DNA of 64,000 nt, taken from positions 35,097 through 99,096 of the forward strand of contig NZ_JAGYHF010000015.1 of the NCBI RefSeq assembly GCF_018336155.1, in the 5' to 3' direction. Positions 1 through 5,872 of this stretch are shown here, in pieces; positions within the stretch are counted from its first letter, which is position 1, and each line of letters starts with the position of its first letter. This DNA comes from Pseudomonas rustica (GTDB taxonomy: Bacteria > Pseudomonadota > Gammaproteobacteria > Pseudomonadales > Pseudomonadaceae). The position numbers were made by a program, and so were the translations under genes. The notes under the pieces are model-generated. The model did no database searches, had not been told where the DNA came from, and was given only the letters and a program-made list of their open reading frames with translations.

Positions 1-428
1 TGGAAGGTGATGAACACCGCTTCAGGGAACAACGCCGCAGGACCGGTCAGGCTCGAAGGCGTGACACCGGCGAGGAACGCCTTGCCCATGCCGCCGAAGA
101 ACGAGTTGAAATTGACGACGCCCTGCTCCATGCCGGTGGTGTCGAACGCGATGCTGTAGCCATAAATGACCCACAGGATGCTGATCAGACCGGTAATGGC
201 GAAGCACTGCATCATCACGGAAAGAATGTTTTTCGAGCGAACCATGCCGCCGTAGAACAGCGCCAGGCCGGGAATGGTCATGAACAGCACGAGTGCCGTC
301 GAGGTGAGCATCCAGGCAGTGTCGCCGGAATTGAGGACTGGGGCCGCCACTTCGTCTGCCGCCATTGCAAGGCTTGGCATTACGATGGACAACAGGGCTC
401 CTAGCCCTGCGAATTTACGCAGAGTCAT
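1..428 (-). CDS. amtB: Ammonium transporter AmtB, N-terminal part (cut by window edge)
   Basis: Conducts ammonium/ammonia across the inner membrane as a trimer. Only the first 142 residues are in the window; the gene continues past base 1. The start has a cleavable signal peptide (residues 1-23, ending SLAMA), then the first Amt membrane helix with the family motif GLALFYGGMVR and a second helix with SILWVIYGYS, followed by FFGGMGKAFL typical of Amt proteins. The ATG at 426-428 lies 38 bp after the glnK stop, so the two form the usual glnK-amtB operon. Expression should come from the sigma54 promoter upstream of glnK. The family call is firm. Confidence 0.96.
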   Translation of the reverse strand, partial: MTLRKFAGLGALLSIVMPSLAMAADEVAAPVLNSGDTAWMLTSTALVLFMTIPGLALFYGGMVRSKNILSVMMQCFAITGLISILWVIYGYSIAFDTTGMEQGVVNFNSFFGGMGKAFLAGVTPSSLTGPAALFPEAVFITF

Positions 429-466
429 ATTGTTTTCTCCTGGGGCGTTGGGGTTTGTGGCGGCGT

Positions 467-805
467 TTAAATCGCGTCGGTATCGGTTTCGCCGGTACGG
501 ATGCGAATCGCCTGTTCCAGATTGACCACGAAGATCTTGCCGTCACCGATCTTGCCGGTGTTGGCCGCCTTGGTTATCGCCTCGATAACCCGATCCAGAT
601 CCTTGTCGTCGATGGCCACGTCGATTTTCACCTTGGGCAGAAAATCGACCACATATTCCGCGCCGCGATACAGCTCGGTGTGACCCTTCTGCCGGCCGAA
701 GCCTTTGACTTCAGTAACGGTAATGCCCTGCACGCCGATTTCGGACAGCGACTCGCGCACGTCGTCCAACTTGAACGGCTTGATGATGGCAGTGACTAGC
801 TTCAT
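467..805 (-). CDS. glnK: PII nitrogen regulatory protein GlnK
   Basis: Trimeric PII signal protein of 112 residues, the normal length. It senses 2-oxoglutarate and ATP/ADP, is uridylylated by GlnD, and plugs AmtB when nitrogen is plentiful. Seen: N-terminus MKLVTAIIKPFKLDDVRESL, T-loop GHTELYRGAEYVVDF with the uridylylation site Tyr51, and the C-terminal part with IGDGKIFV. The ATG at 803-805 is chosen because PII proteins begin exactly here and GAGAGA lies just upstream; longer reading frames upstream are intergenic. It is the first gene of the glnK-amtB operon. GlnK rather than GlnB is inferred from the amtB linkage. Confidence 0.97.
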   Translation of the reverse strand: MKLVTAIIKPFKLDDVRESLSEIGVQGITVTEVKGFGRQKGHTELYRGAEYVVDFLPKVKIDVAIDDKDLDRVIEAITKAANTGKIGDGKIFVVNLEQAIRIRTGETDTDAI

Positions 806-998
806 GAAAACTCTCTCCCGAATTGGTGGACTTGCCCCAGGAAAACAAACCCGACTCAAGTCTAAGCGCAGTGCCTGGCTTTGTAACGCATCGTCGGCCG
901 TACCTGCCCGACTGACGCCAGCTAACCGCTGCCGACGAAACTCCCCGCTCCGTCTGCCGCACTGCATTCGTCACAGCGACTGCATCAGTGCATGGGTC

Positions 999-1025
999 GA
1001 AGGTGACTAAGCAGAAAGCTTGCCA
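999..1025 (-). promoter_or_regulatory. Sigma54 (RpoN) promoter for glnK-amtB
   Basis: On the minus strand, bases 1025 down to 1009 read TGGCAAGCTTTCTGCTT, matching TGGCAC-N5-TTGC with GG and GC exactly 10 bases apart. Transcription would begin near 999, giving a leader of about 190 nt before glnK. NtrC-dependent sigma54 control of glnK-amtB is known in proteobacteria; the site itself is read by eye. Confidence 0.72.
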
Positions 1026-1099
1026 TCTCGCCAAAAACCTCTGATTTCAATCCCTTGGCCGCTGCCGCACGCCATCCCGTGCAAAACCCCATCCGGATA

Positions 1100-1149
1100 C
1101 GCACAACAACGGTGCGTCGCCGTCCGTCCGCCTGCGCGAAAAGCGTGCA
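1100..1149 (-). promoter_or_regulatory. Pair of NtrC-like enhancer sites
   Basis: Two dyads of the form GCAC-N7-GTGC: GCACAACAACGGTGC at 1101-1115 and TGCGCGAAAAGCGTGCA at 1133-1149 (one arm is GCGC). Their centres are 33 bp apart, and they lie about 109 and 142 bp upstream of the inferred start at 999. This nearly reproduces the arrangement known for E. coli glnAp2 (about -108 and -140). Inference from motif and geometry. Confidence 0.65.
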
Positions 1150-1164
1150 TCCCTGACCACGGGA

Positions 1165-1191
1165 TTGACTATAGACACTGCGTGATACACT
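1165..1191 (+). promoter_or_regulatory. Possible sigma70 promoter for ubiK
   Basis: TTGACT at 1165-1170 and TACACT at 1186-1191 with a 15-bp spacer, 29 bp before the ubiK ATG. The spacer is shorter than ideal, so this is tentative. Confidence 0.35.
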
Positions 1192-1219
1192 GCCGGCCAT
1201 TGTTTCCAGGACATCCACC

Positions 1220-1480
1220 ATGCTCGCGCCCAAAGACTTCCTCGACGCCCTGAGCGGCACCGCCTCCCGCCTGTTCAACGGCGACACCCCGCTGCCGAAA
1301 GCCGAAATCGAAAGTCAGTTCAAGATGCTGCTGCAGAGTGCGTTCAGCAAACTGGATCTGGTCAGCCGTGAAGAATTCGACAGCCAGATGGTCGTACTGG
1401 CCCGCACTCGCGCCCGCCTCGAAAGCCTCGAAGCCAAAGTCGCCGAGATGGAAGCCAAGCTGACGCCGCCCGCTGAATAA
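1220..1480 (+). CDS. ubiK: Ubiquinone biosynthesis accessory factor UbiK
   Basis: Small 86-residue protein of the BMFP/YqiC (UbiK) family, needed for efficient aerobic ubiquinone synthesis together with UbiJ and membrane lipids. Seen: the family pattern of an N-terminal amphipathic helix (residues 3-30), the central segment FKMLLQSAFSKLDLVSREEF, and a charged C-terminal coiled coil rich in R, E and L (residues 48-80). Length is normal. It is transcribed away from glnK-amtB, the arrangement I recall from other Pseudomonas. An isolated REP half-repeat follows the stop codon. Confidence 0.93.
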   Translation: MLAPKDFLDALSGTASRLFNGDTPLPKAEIESQFKMLLQSAFSKLDLVSREEFDSQMVVLARTRARLESLEAKVAEMEAKLTPPAE

Positions 1481-1490
1481 CCCACGCCCC

Positions 1491-1525
1491 CTGTAGGAGC
1501 TGCCGAAGGCTGCGATCTTTTGATC
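1491..1525. repeat. Single Pseudomonas REP half-element
   Basis: Contains GTAGGAGCTGCCGAAGGC and GATCTTTTGATC, the unit that occurs as inverted pairs elsewhere in this window. Here it has no inverted partner nearby, at the left edge of the accessory island. Confidence 0.85.
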
Positions 1526-1682
1526 TCCAGCCCTTCAACCATCCCGGCAACGTCCTACAACCTGAATGACCGCCGTCCGATTGCGCCGATAAGCCCAGGT
1601 TTCTAAGCTCACCCGATGCTGAATGTTCAGCAGCGGGTTTGGCGACCTGGAACGAATTTGACGCAATGCAACTAAACTCACA

Positions 1683-1784
1683 GAGAGGTTTTTTCTCTCA
1701 ACGAGTTATGGCGGCTTTGCGTGGGAGACCTCAGGGTCTGCCGGTTTCGAATTCACCGGTTCGCCAACCCGCGCATAGCTGCCA
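1683..1784 (+). ncRNA. Structured 5' leader with a three-way junction fold upstream of the BRO gene
   Basis: A closing stem 1709-1715/1778-1784 (TGGCGGC with GCTGCCA, one G-U) continues through a 3x3 internal loop into a 7-bp stem 1719-1725/1768-1774 (GCGTGGG with CCCGCGC, one G-U). That stem encloses two hairpins: AGACC/GGTCT at 1726-1739 and GCCGGT/ACCGGT at 1740-1760, the latter with the self-complementary loop TTCGAATTC. A small hairpin GAGAG/CTCTC at 1683-1699 precedes it. The fold ends 60 nt before the BRO start codon. Transcription in the + direction is assumed. The pairing is seen; function is unknown. The rest of 1526-1844 shows no other gene. Confidence 0.55.
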
Positions 1785-1844
1785 CCCTTTTCGTTTGGCG
1801 ACGAACAGAAGCAGTTTTCTTCACTTGAATTCGAGAACTGAACC

Positions 1845-2366
1845 ATGGACGAAAACTACCTGACACCTAACATCTTCACCCGCCACAAACTCCCCCTCCA
1901 CGCCCTCCTCATCCAGAACCAACCCTGGTTCTGCGCCCGAGACCTGAGCCGCCTGCTGCACATCTACCTCAACGAACGCATGCTGCGAAAACTCGACCCC
2001 GACCAATACCAAACCCGAAAAACCCTGATCCACAACCAGATCGAAAACACCCTGCTGATCAGCGAGTCCGGCATCTACGCCCTCCTCGTCTACCACTACT
2101 GCCCCGAATACCGAGCCCTGCGCGAATGGCTCACCCACCAGGTCATCCCCACCCTGCGCGACGCGCAACACCCCAGCACAAGCGAACGCCCACACGTGAG
2201 CCTGCTCAGTTGGCCGGATATGACGTTAAGTTTGTTGCATTGGAATAACCAGCCGTGGATACGGTTGCAAGATGTGCCGCAGATGATGGTGGAACGGGAA
2301 CAGACCAAGCGCCCAATGACGGGGCCATGGTGGAAAAGAGCTTCGCGAATGCTGCAATCGCTATAA
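1845..2366 (+). CDS. BRO-N domain protein (phage antirepressor-like)
   Basis: Protein of 173 residues. Residues ~14-105 match the BRO N-terminal domain found in phage and baculovirus antirepressors: NQPWFCARDLSRLL, then an acidic/basic linker with KTLIH, ISESGIYALLVY and REWLTHQVIPTLR. The domain is usually DNA-binding. The C-terminal part (residues ~125-150) restarts the same pattern (LHWNNQPWIRLQDVPQMM), as if a second BRO-N copy had been truncated. No antirepressor C-terminal domain follows. A structured leader precedes the gene. It belongs to the accessory island between ubiK and yifB. Role unknown; a regulatory or phage-derived function is inferred. Confidence 0.8.
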   Translation: MDENYLTPNIFTRHKLPLHALLIQNQPWFCARDLSRLLHIYLNERMLRKLDPDQYQTRKTLIHNQIENTLLISESGIYALLVYHYCPEYRALREWLTHQVIPTLRDAQHPSTSERPHVSLLSWPDMTLSLLHWNNQPWIRLQDVPQMMVEREQTKRPMTGPWWKRASRMLQSL

Positions 2367-2630
2367 ACCCGCATGCCGGAGCTGGGCCCTGCGCAAATCG
2401 TAAGTCGATTGCAGATTCATCCAGAACTCAGGCGTAGTGTTGAGATAAGTGGCAAGGCTGATTGCCAGATCGGCGCAGATCCCGAGCTGGCATTTCACAA
2501 GCTTTTCGATCTCACTTTCGGGCCATTTCGTGGGCATGGCCAGATCCATGACGGTCATGCCCAACGGCTCCATGAATTCCTTATTCAGAACCTCGCCCGG
2601 ATGAATCGGGCGCATACCATTGCGATCCAT
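2361..2630 (-). CDS. Orphan HigA-like antitoxin (XRE family)
   Basis: Protein of 89 residues, close to HigA length. It keeps the HigA signature MRPIHPGEVLNKEFMEPLGM at residues 6-25 and the C-terminal TPEFWMNLQSTYDLRRAQ. The middle of the helix-turn-helix diverges (AMPTKWPESEIEKLVKCQ in place of the usual ALGVPxxRI... segment), so DNA binding may be weakened. ATG at 2628-2630 has a strong GGAGGCG site. No HigB toxin frame lies on either side: upstream is a small gene on the other strand and downstream is the convergent BRO gene, overlapped by 6 bp. It is therefore an orphan, perhaps a remnant of a toxin-antitoxin pair or an anti-addiction gene. Confidence 0.75.
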   Translation of the reverse strand: MDRNGMRPIHPGEVLNKEFMEPLGMTVMDLAMPTKWPESEIEKLVKCQLGICADLAISLATYLNTTPEFWMNLQSTYDLRRAQLRHAGL

Positions 2631-2832
2631 TTTTCGCCTCCAGAGGCTGCGTTGAGTGGCCAAACTGGAGCATCCGACTCCCGGATTCAAGACCTTCACC
2701 CCCCCTTTCGCCGGCGTCCTACAACTATTAGGGCATGGCCCTACAAACATTAGCGTCTGCGCCCAGTTACGCAGCCCTTACGCATGTCATTACATTGGCA
2801 AACGAAATACGCCCATCAAGATGGAGCTATCT

Positions 2833-3003
2833 GTGAAGGATAAGAAGAGGAAGGATAAGCTATTCCAGATTGTTGATTTTCACCTCGAAGCACTCCGTTT
2901 GGCTGGGAATATGTCAGCCAACCAACGGCGATTTATTGAAGTTGCTGTTACATGTGGGCCAGCGCTTGAGCCAAGCGGCGTGCTGGCCGGTAGAAGATCC
3001 TGA
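2833..3003 (+). CDS. Small 56-residue protein, copy A of a paralogous pair
   Basis: I do not recognise the family. A GTG start at 2833 is chosen because GGAG at 2823-2826 is well spaced and it gives exactly 56 residues, as in copy B at 4034-4204. The two align without gaps with 23 of 56 positions identical: a Lys-rich N-terminus (KxKKxK), EALxL in the middle and SAxQRxFxxVAxTxG...EPxGxLAG at the C-terminus. An ATG at 2821 would add four residues but has no clear ribosome site. No signal peptide or membrane helix. A strong terminator follows directly, so it is a complete transcription unit of the accessory island. Confidence 0.6.
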   Translation: MKDKKRKDKLFQIVDFHLEALRLAGNMSANQRRFIEVAVTCGPALEPSGVLAGRRS

Positions 3004-3012
3004 GTGAAAAAT

Positions 3013-3041
3013 AAAAAAGGCGTCCATAGGACGCCTTTTTT
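3013..3041 (+). terminator. Intrinsic terminator of small gene copy A
   Basis: Stem GGCGTCC/GGACGCC with loop ATA, preceded by an A-run and followed by TTTTTT, ten bases after the stop codon. Confidence 0.92.
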
Positions 3042-3132
3042 GTGTTCGGAGGAGTAGTCGCAGCGATTCTTTAGCTCCCGACTTTACGGCCGTGGGTTCA
3101 GAATCCGACAGGCTAGCCCGTCGTCATTACTT

Positions 3133-3153
3133 CAGAGAAACCAGCTTTCTCTG
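3133..3153. other. Perfect 8-bp hairpin in the gap before the BRO remnant
   Basis: CAGAGAAA (3133-3140), loop CCAGC, TTTCTCTG (3146-3153). It sits upstream of the BRO remnant at 3227-3364, roughly where the functional BRO gene has its structured leader. Apart from this hairpin and the remnant, 3042-3462 shows no gene. Confidence 0.5.
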
Positions 3154-3226
3154 CTGCCAAAAATGCGGGGGAGCTTTTACTGGTGCCCAGTCCCAACGAA
3201 TGCGCAGTTGCAGTCCTCGAGCGTGA

Positions 3227-3364
3227 GGATCCTTCAGTACCGCTCAGGAGTCAAAGCTCATTTACGATCGAGAGCAGCGCAAAACCCTCATCCATACCGG
3301 TATAAAGTATTGCCTCTCCGCCCTCTCATACCCTGAACTGGCCATCTCCAACGTCCTTCACTAA
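3227..3364 (+). pseudogene. Degraded second copy of the BRO-N coding sequence
   Basis: A 45-codon frame closed at 3364 reads KLIYDREQRKTLIHTG followed by IKYCLSALSYPEL. The intact BRO protein upstream has RKLDPDQYQTRKTLIH and then SGIYALLVYHYCPEY. The shared KL-D-Q-RKTLIH core and the similar GI-Y-L-A-L-Y-PE pattern indicate a shortened relic missing both ends and an internal piece. No start codon or ribosome site fits. It supports duplication of a BRO plus small-protein unit in this island. Short, so moderate confidence. Confidence 0.5.
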
Positions 3365-3462
3365 CACAAGCACAGTCCTACGAGGATCGTCCCCTACGTC
3401 TGATTACGTAAGCATCAATGCCTTCGATATCGTCTGTATATTGATCCCGACAGAACAAGACG

Positions 3463-3999
3463 ATGCGAAGAAAAGGCAAAGGTACCGAGCTTCGAAATCA
3501 GACACTCAAATCTGAATCGCGCAAACTCGCACATCAAACAATGTCCATGGATCCAGAAGCCGTGGCAGCTGGAGTTGACGCTCTATTACTCAGGATCGAT
3601 CCGATTACTCCAGTAGCAATTAACGCATTCCACCAGTGGATCGGCCCCGTTGGGTATCCCTGGGACGCTGTTTTGGACTGGAAGACCAAAGATGCAAAAG
3701 GGCTGGACTTGGCGTTCTGGTACAAAGAGGAACTGTGCGGACTGTGCTACGCAACACCGCGAAGAAGCACGATCTGCATGAAAATCGTCCTTTTGCAGGG
3801 ACACACCTGCAAGACGAATACCTTGCGGGGTTGGATCGCTCCGATGGCATTGCTGACAACAGAGTTCTACGCCCGGAAGCTGGGGTGCACGCAAATCGAA
3901 GTACAAGAGCCAGACTCAGGCGCCATCCCTTACTATCAAACGCTCGGATTTTATTTTGATACAACCGGTCGCCTTGTCTTTCCATTAGACGACCAATAA
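3463..3999 (+). CDS. GNAT-like acetyltransferase domain protein
   Basis: Protein of 178 residues. The N-terminal 45 residues are basic and unassigned. From about residue 60 there is a GNAT-like pattern: LDLAFWYKEELCGLCYATP (beta-strand pair), a central segment ending LRGWIAPMALLTTEFYARKLGC (helix) and the C-terminal motif IPYYQTLGFYFD, the classic 'YxxxGF' end of GNAT folds. The acetyl-CoA loop (Q/RxxGxG/A) is not obvious, so activity is uncertain. Substrate unknown. It lies between the BRO remnant and small gene copy B. A later ATG (codon 27) is a possible alternative start. Confidence 0.55.
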   Translation: MRRKGKGTELRNQTLKSESRKLAHQTMSMDPEAVAAGVDALLLRIDPITPVAINAFHQWIGPVGYPWDAVLDWKTKDAKGLDLAFWYKEELCGLCYATPRRSTICMKIVLLQGHTCKTNTLRGWIAPMALLTTEFYARKLGCTQIEVQEPDSGAIPYYQTLGFYFDTTGRLVFPLDDQ

Positions 4000-4033
4000 G
4001 ATCGAATCAAGCATCCCGGCACGTGAGGTGTTT

Positions 4034-4204
4034 ATGAAGCAGAAGAAGCAGAAAACCCAACCGGCACGGGTGTCCAAACCGGGTACCGAGGCACTCGGAT
4101 TACCGGACAGAGTTTCAGCCAGTCAGCGGCATTTTCTGAAAGTGGCCGCGACCTATGGCAAGGAAATGGAGCCCGATGGTTGGCTCGCCGGTGGTGGAAC
4201 CTGA
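4034..4204 (+). CDS. Small 56-residue protein, copy B of a paralogous pair
   Basis: Encodes 56 residues from ATG 4034, preceded by a good GAGGTG site at 4025-4030, and begins 34 bp after the GNAT-like gene, probably in one transcript. Paralogue of the product of 2833-3003: 23 of 56 positions identical without gaps, best in the C-terminal half (SASQRHFLKVAATYG, EPDGWLAG). N-terminus is Lys/Gln-rich (MKQKKQK). No membrane helix or known motif. A strong terminator follows after 14 bp. Unknown function; conservation of length and C-terminus in two diverged copies argues that it is a real gene. Confidence 0.65.
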   Translation: MKQKKQKTQPARVSKPGTEALGLPDRVSASQRHFLKVAATYGKEMEPDGWLAGGGT

Positions 4205-4218
4205 GTACCGCAAAAATG

Positions 4219-4241
4219 ACCGCCTGACAGGCGGTTTTTTT
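4219..4241 (+). terminator. Intrinsic terminator of small gene copy B
   Basis: Stem ACCGCC/GGCGGT with loop TGACA, followed by TTTTTT. It marks the right edge of the accessory island. Confidence 0.9.
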
Positions 4242-4378
4242 ATGCCTGAGAATTAGTGTCTTCAGCAACATCCAGTGAAGGTTCGACCTTAAAACTGTCC
4301 GACCAACGCCCTCTCCCCCGACTACCCTTAAAAAACCCCGCAGGAAGCGGCCCCCCCGATTCAGCTCAAGGAACGACC

Positions 4379-5872
4379 ATGTCCCTCTCCATCGTCCACA
4401 GCCGCGCCCAGATTGGCGTGGAAGCCCCCGCTGTCACCGTCGAAGTCCATCTGGCCAACGGCCTGCCGTCGCTGACCATGGTCGGCCTGCCCGAGGCGGC
4501 GGTGAAGGAGAGCAAGGATCGGGTGCGCAGCGCGATCATCAATTCCGGGCTGCAGTTTCCCGCGCGGCGGATCACCTTGAATCTGGCGCCGGCTGATTTG
4601 CCCAAGGATGGCGGGCGGTTTGATCTGGCGATTGCCTTGGGGATTCTGTCGGCGAGTGTGCAGGTGCCGTGTCTGACGCTGGATGATGTGGAATGTCTTG
4701 GTGAGTTGGCGCTGTCCGGCGCCGTACGAGCAGTGCGTGGCGTGTTGCCGGCAGCATTGGCGGCGCGCAAGGCGGGTCGTGCTCTGGTGGTGCCGCGAGC
4801 GAATGCTGAGGAAGCCTGTCTGGCATCGGGGTTGAAAGTGTTTGCGGTGGATCATCTGCTGGAGGCGGTGGCGCATTTCAATGGCCATACGCCGGTTGAA
4901 CCGTATGTCTCGAACGGCCTGATGTACGCCAGTAAACCCTATCCCGATCTCAACGAAGTCCAAGGTCAATCAGCTGCCAAACGTGCGCTGCTGATAGCCG
5001 CGGCGGGCGCGCATAACCTGTTGTTCAGCGGCCCGCCGGGGACCGGCAAAACCTTGTTGGCCAGTCGCCTGCCCGGATTGCTGCCACCACTCGCGGAAAG
5101 CGAGGCACTGGAAGTGGCGGCCATTCAATCGGTCGCCAGTTGCGTGCCGCTGACCCACTGGCCGCAGCGGCCGTTTCGCCAGCCGCATCACTCGGCATCC
5201 GGCCCGGCACTGGTCGGTGGCAGCTCAAAACCGCAACCCGGCGAAATCACCCTCGCCCACCACGGCGTGCTGTTTCTCGATGAATTGCCGGAGTTTGATC
5301 GCAAGGTTCTGGAGGTGCTGCGCGAGCCATTGGAGTCCGGACACATCGTGATTTCCCGAGCCAAGGATCGCGTGCGTTTTCCGGCGCGCTTTCAATTGGT
5401 GGCGGCGATGAATCCATGTCCCTGTGGATATCTTGGCGAGCCCAGCGGCAAATGTTCCTGCACCCCGGACATGGTGCAGCGCTATCGCAATAAACTATCG
5501 GGGCCGCTGCTGGATCGGATTGATCTGCACCTGACGGTCGCGCGGGAGGCGACCGCGTTGAATCCGCAGGTAAAACCGGGAGAGGACAGTGCCACCGCCG
5601 CTGCTTTGGTCGCCGAGGCGCGCGAACGGCAGCAGAAACGTCAGGGCTGCGCCAATGCATTTCTTGATTTGCCGGGGTTGAAGAGGCACTGCGCGTTATC
5701 CACAGCCGATGAAAAATGGCTCGAGTCGGCCTGTGAGCGATTAACGCTTTCGCTGCGTTCGGCACATCGCCTGCTCAAGGTCGCCCGGACACTGGCAGAC
5801 CTTGAGCAAGTCGATGCGATCAAACGCGAACACTTGGCCGAGGCGCTGCAATATCGGCCGGCGACACCTTAA
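4379..5872 (+). CDS. yifB: YifB/ComM-family Mg-chelatase-like AAA+ ATPase
   Basis: Protein of 497 residues, normal for the family. ComM members are hexameric helicases that aid branch migration during DNA uptake and recombination. Seen: N-terminal domain starting MSLSIVHSRAQIGVEAPAVT with LPSLTMVGLPEAAVKES, Walker A GPPGTGKT near residue 218, Walker B LFLDELPEF near 298, a Cys cluster CPCGYLGEPSGKCSC near 345-360, and the C-terminal Mg-chelatase lid with RSAHRLLKVARTLADL. ATG 4379 begins at the conserved N-terminus. The end overlaps the convergent DUF4432 gene by 4 bp. Confidence 0.93.
   Translation: MSLSIVHSRAQIGVEAPAVTVEVHLANGLPSLTMVGLPEAAVKESKDRVRSAIINSGLQFPARRITLNLAPADLPKDGGRFDLAIALGILSASVQVPCLTLDDVECLGELALSGAVRAVRGVLPAALAARKAGRALVVPRANAEEACLASGLKVFAVDHLLEAVAHFNGHTPVEPYVSNGLMYASKPYPDLNEVQGQSAAKRALLIAAAGAHNLLFSGPPGTGKTLLASRLPGLLPPLAESEALEVAAIQSVASCVPLTHWPQRPFRQPHHSASGPALVGGSSKPQPGEITLAHHGVLFLDELPEFDRKVLEVLREPLESGHIVISRAKDRVRFPARFQLVAAMNPCPCGYLGEPSGKCSCTPDMVQRYRNKLSGPLLDRIDLHLTVAREATALNPQVKPGEDSATAAALVAEARERQQKRQGCANAFLDLPGLKRHCALSTADEKWLESACERLTLSLRSAHRLLKVARTLADLEQVDAIKREHLAEALQYRPATP

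Noticed and set aside
900..935. A second sigma54-like site upstream of glnK (TGGCGTCAGTCGGGCA)
   Set aside because: It has the GG-N10-GC spacing but poor match at the -12 part; the site at 1009-1025 is better and lies in register with NtrC sites.
2640..2830. HigB toxin upstream of the HigA-like gene
   Set aside because: No frame of suitable length with RelE/HigB features was found on either strand.
3085..3125. Text resembling a tRNA T-arm (GGGTTCAGAATCCG)
   Set aside because: No acceptor or anticodon stem could be formed around it; it is too short for a tRNA or an attachment site.
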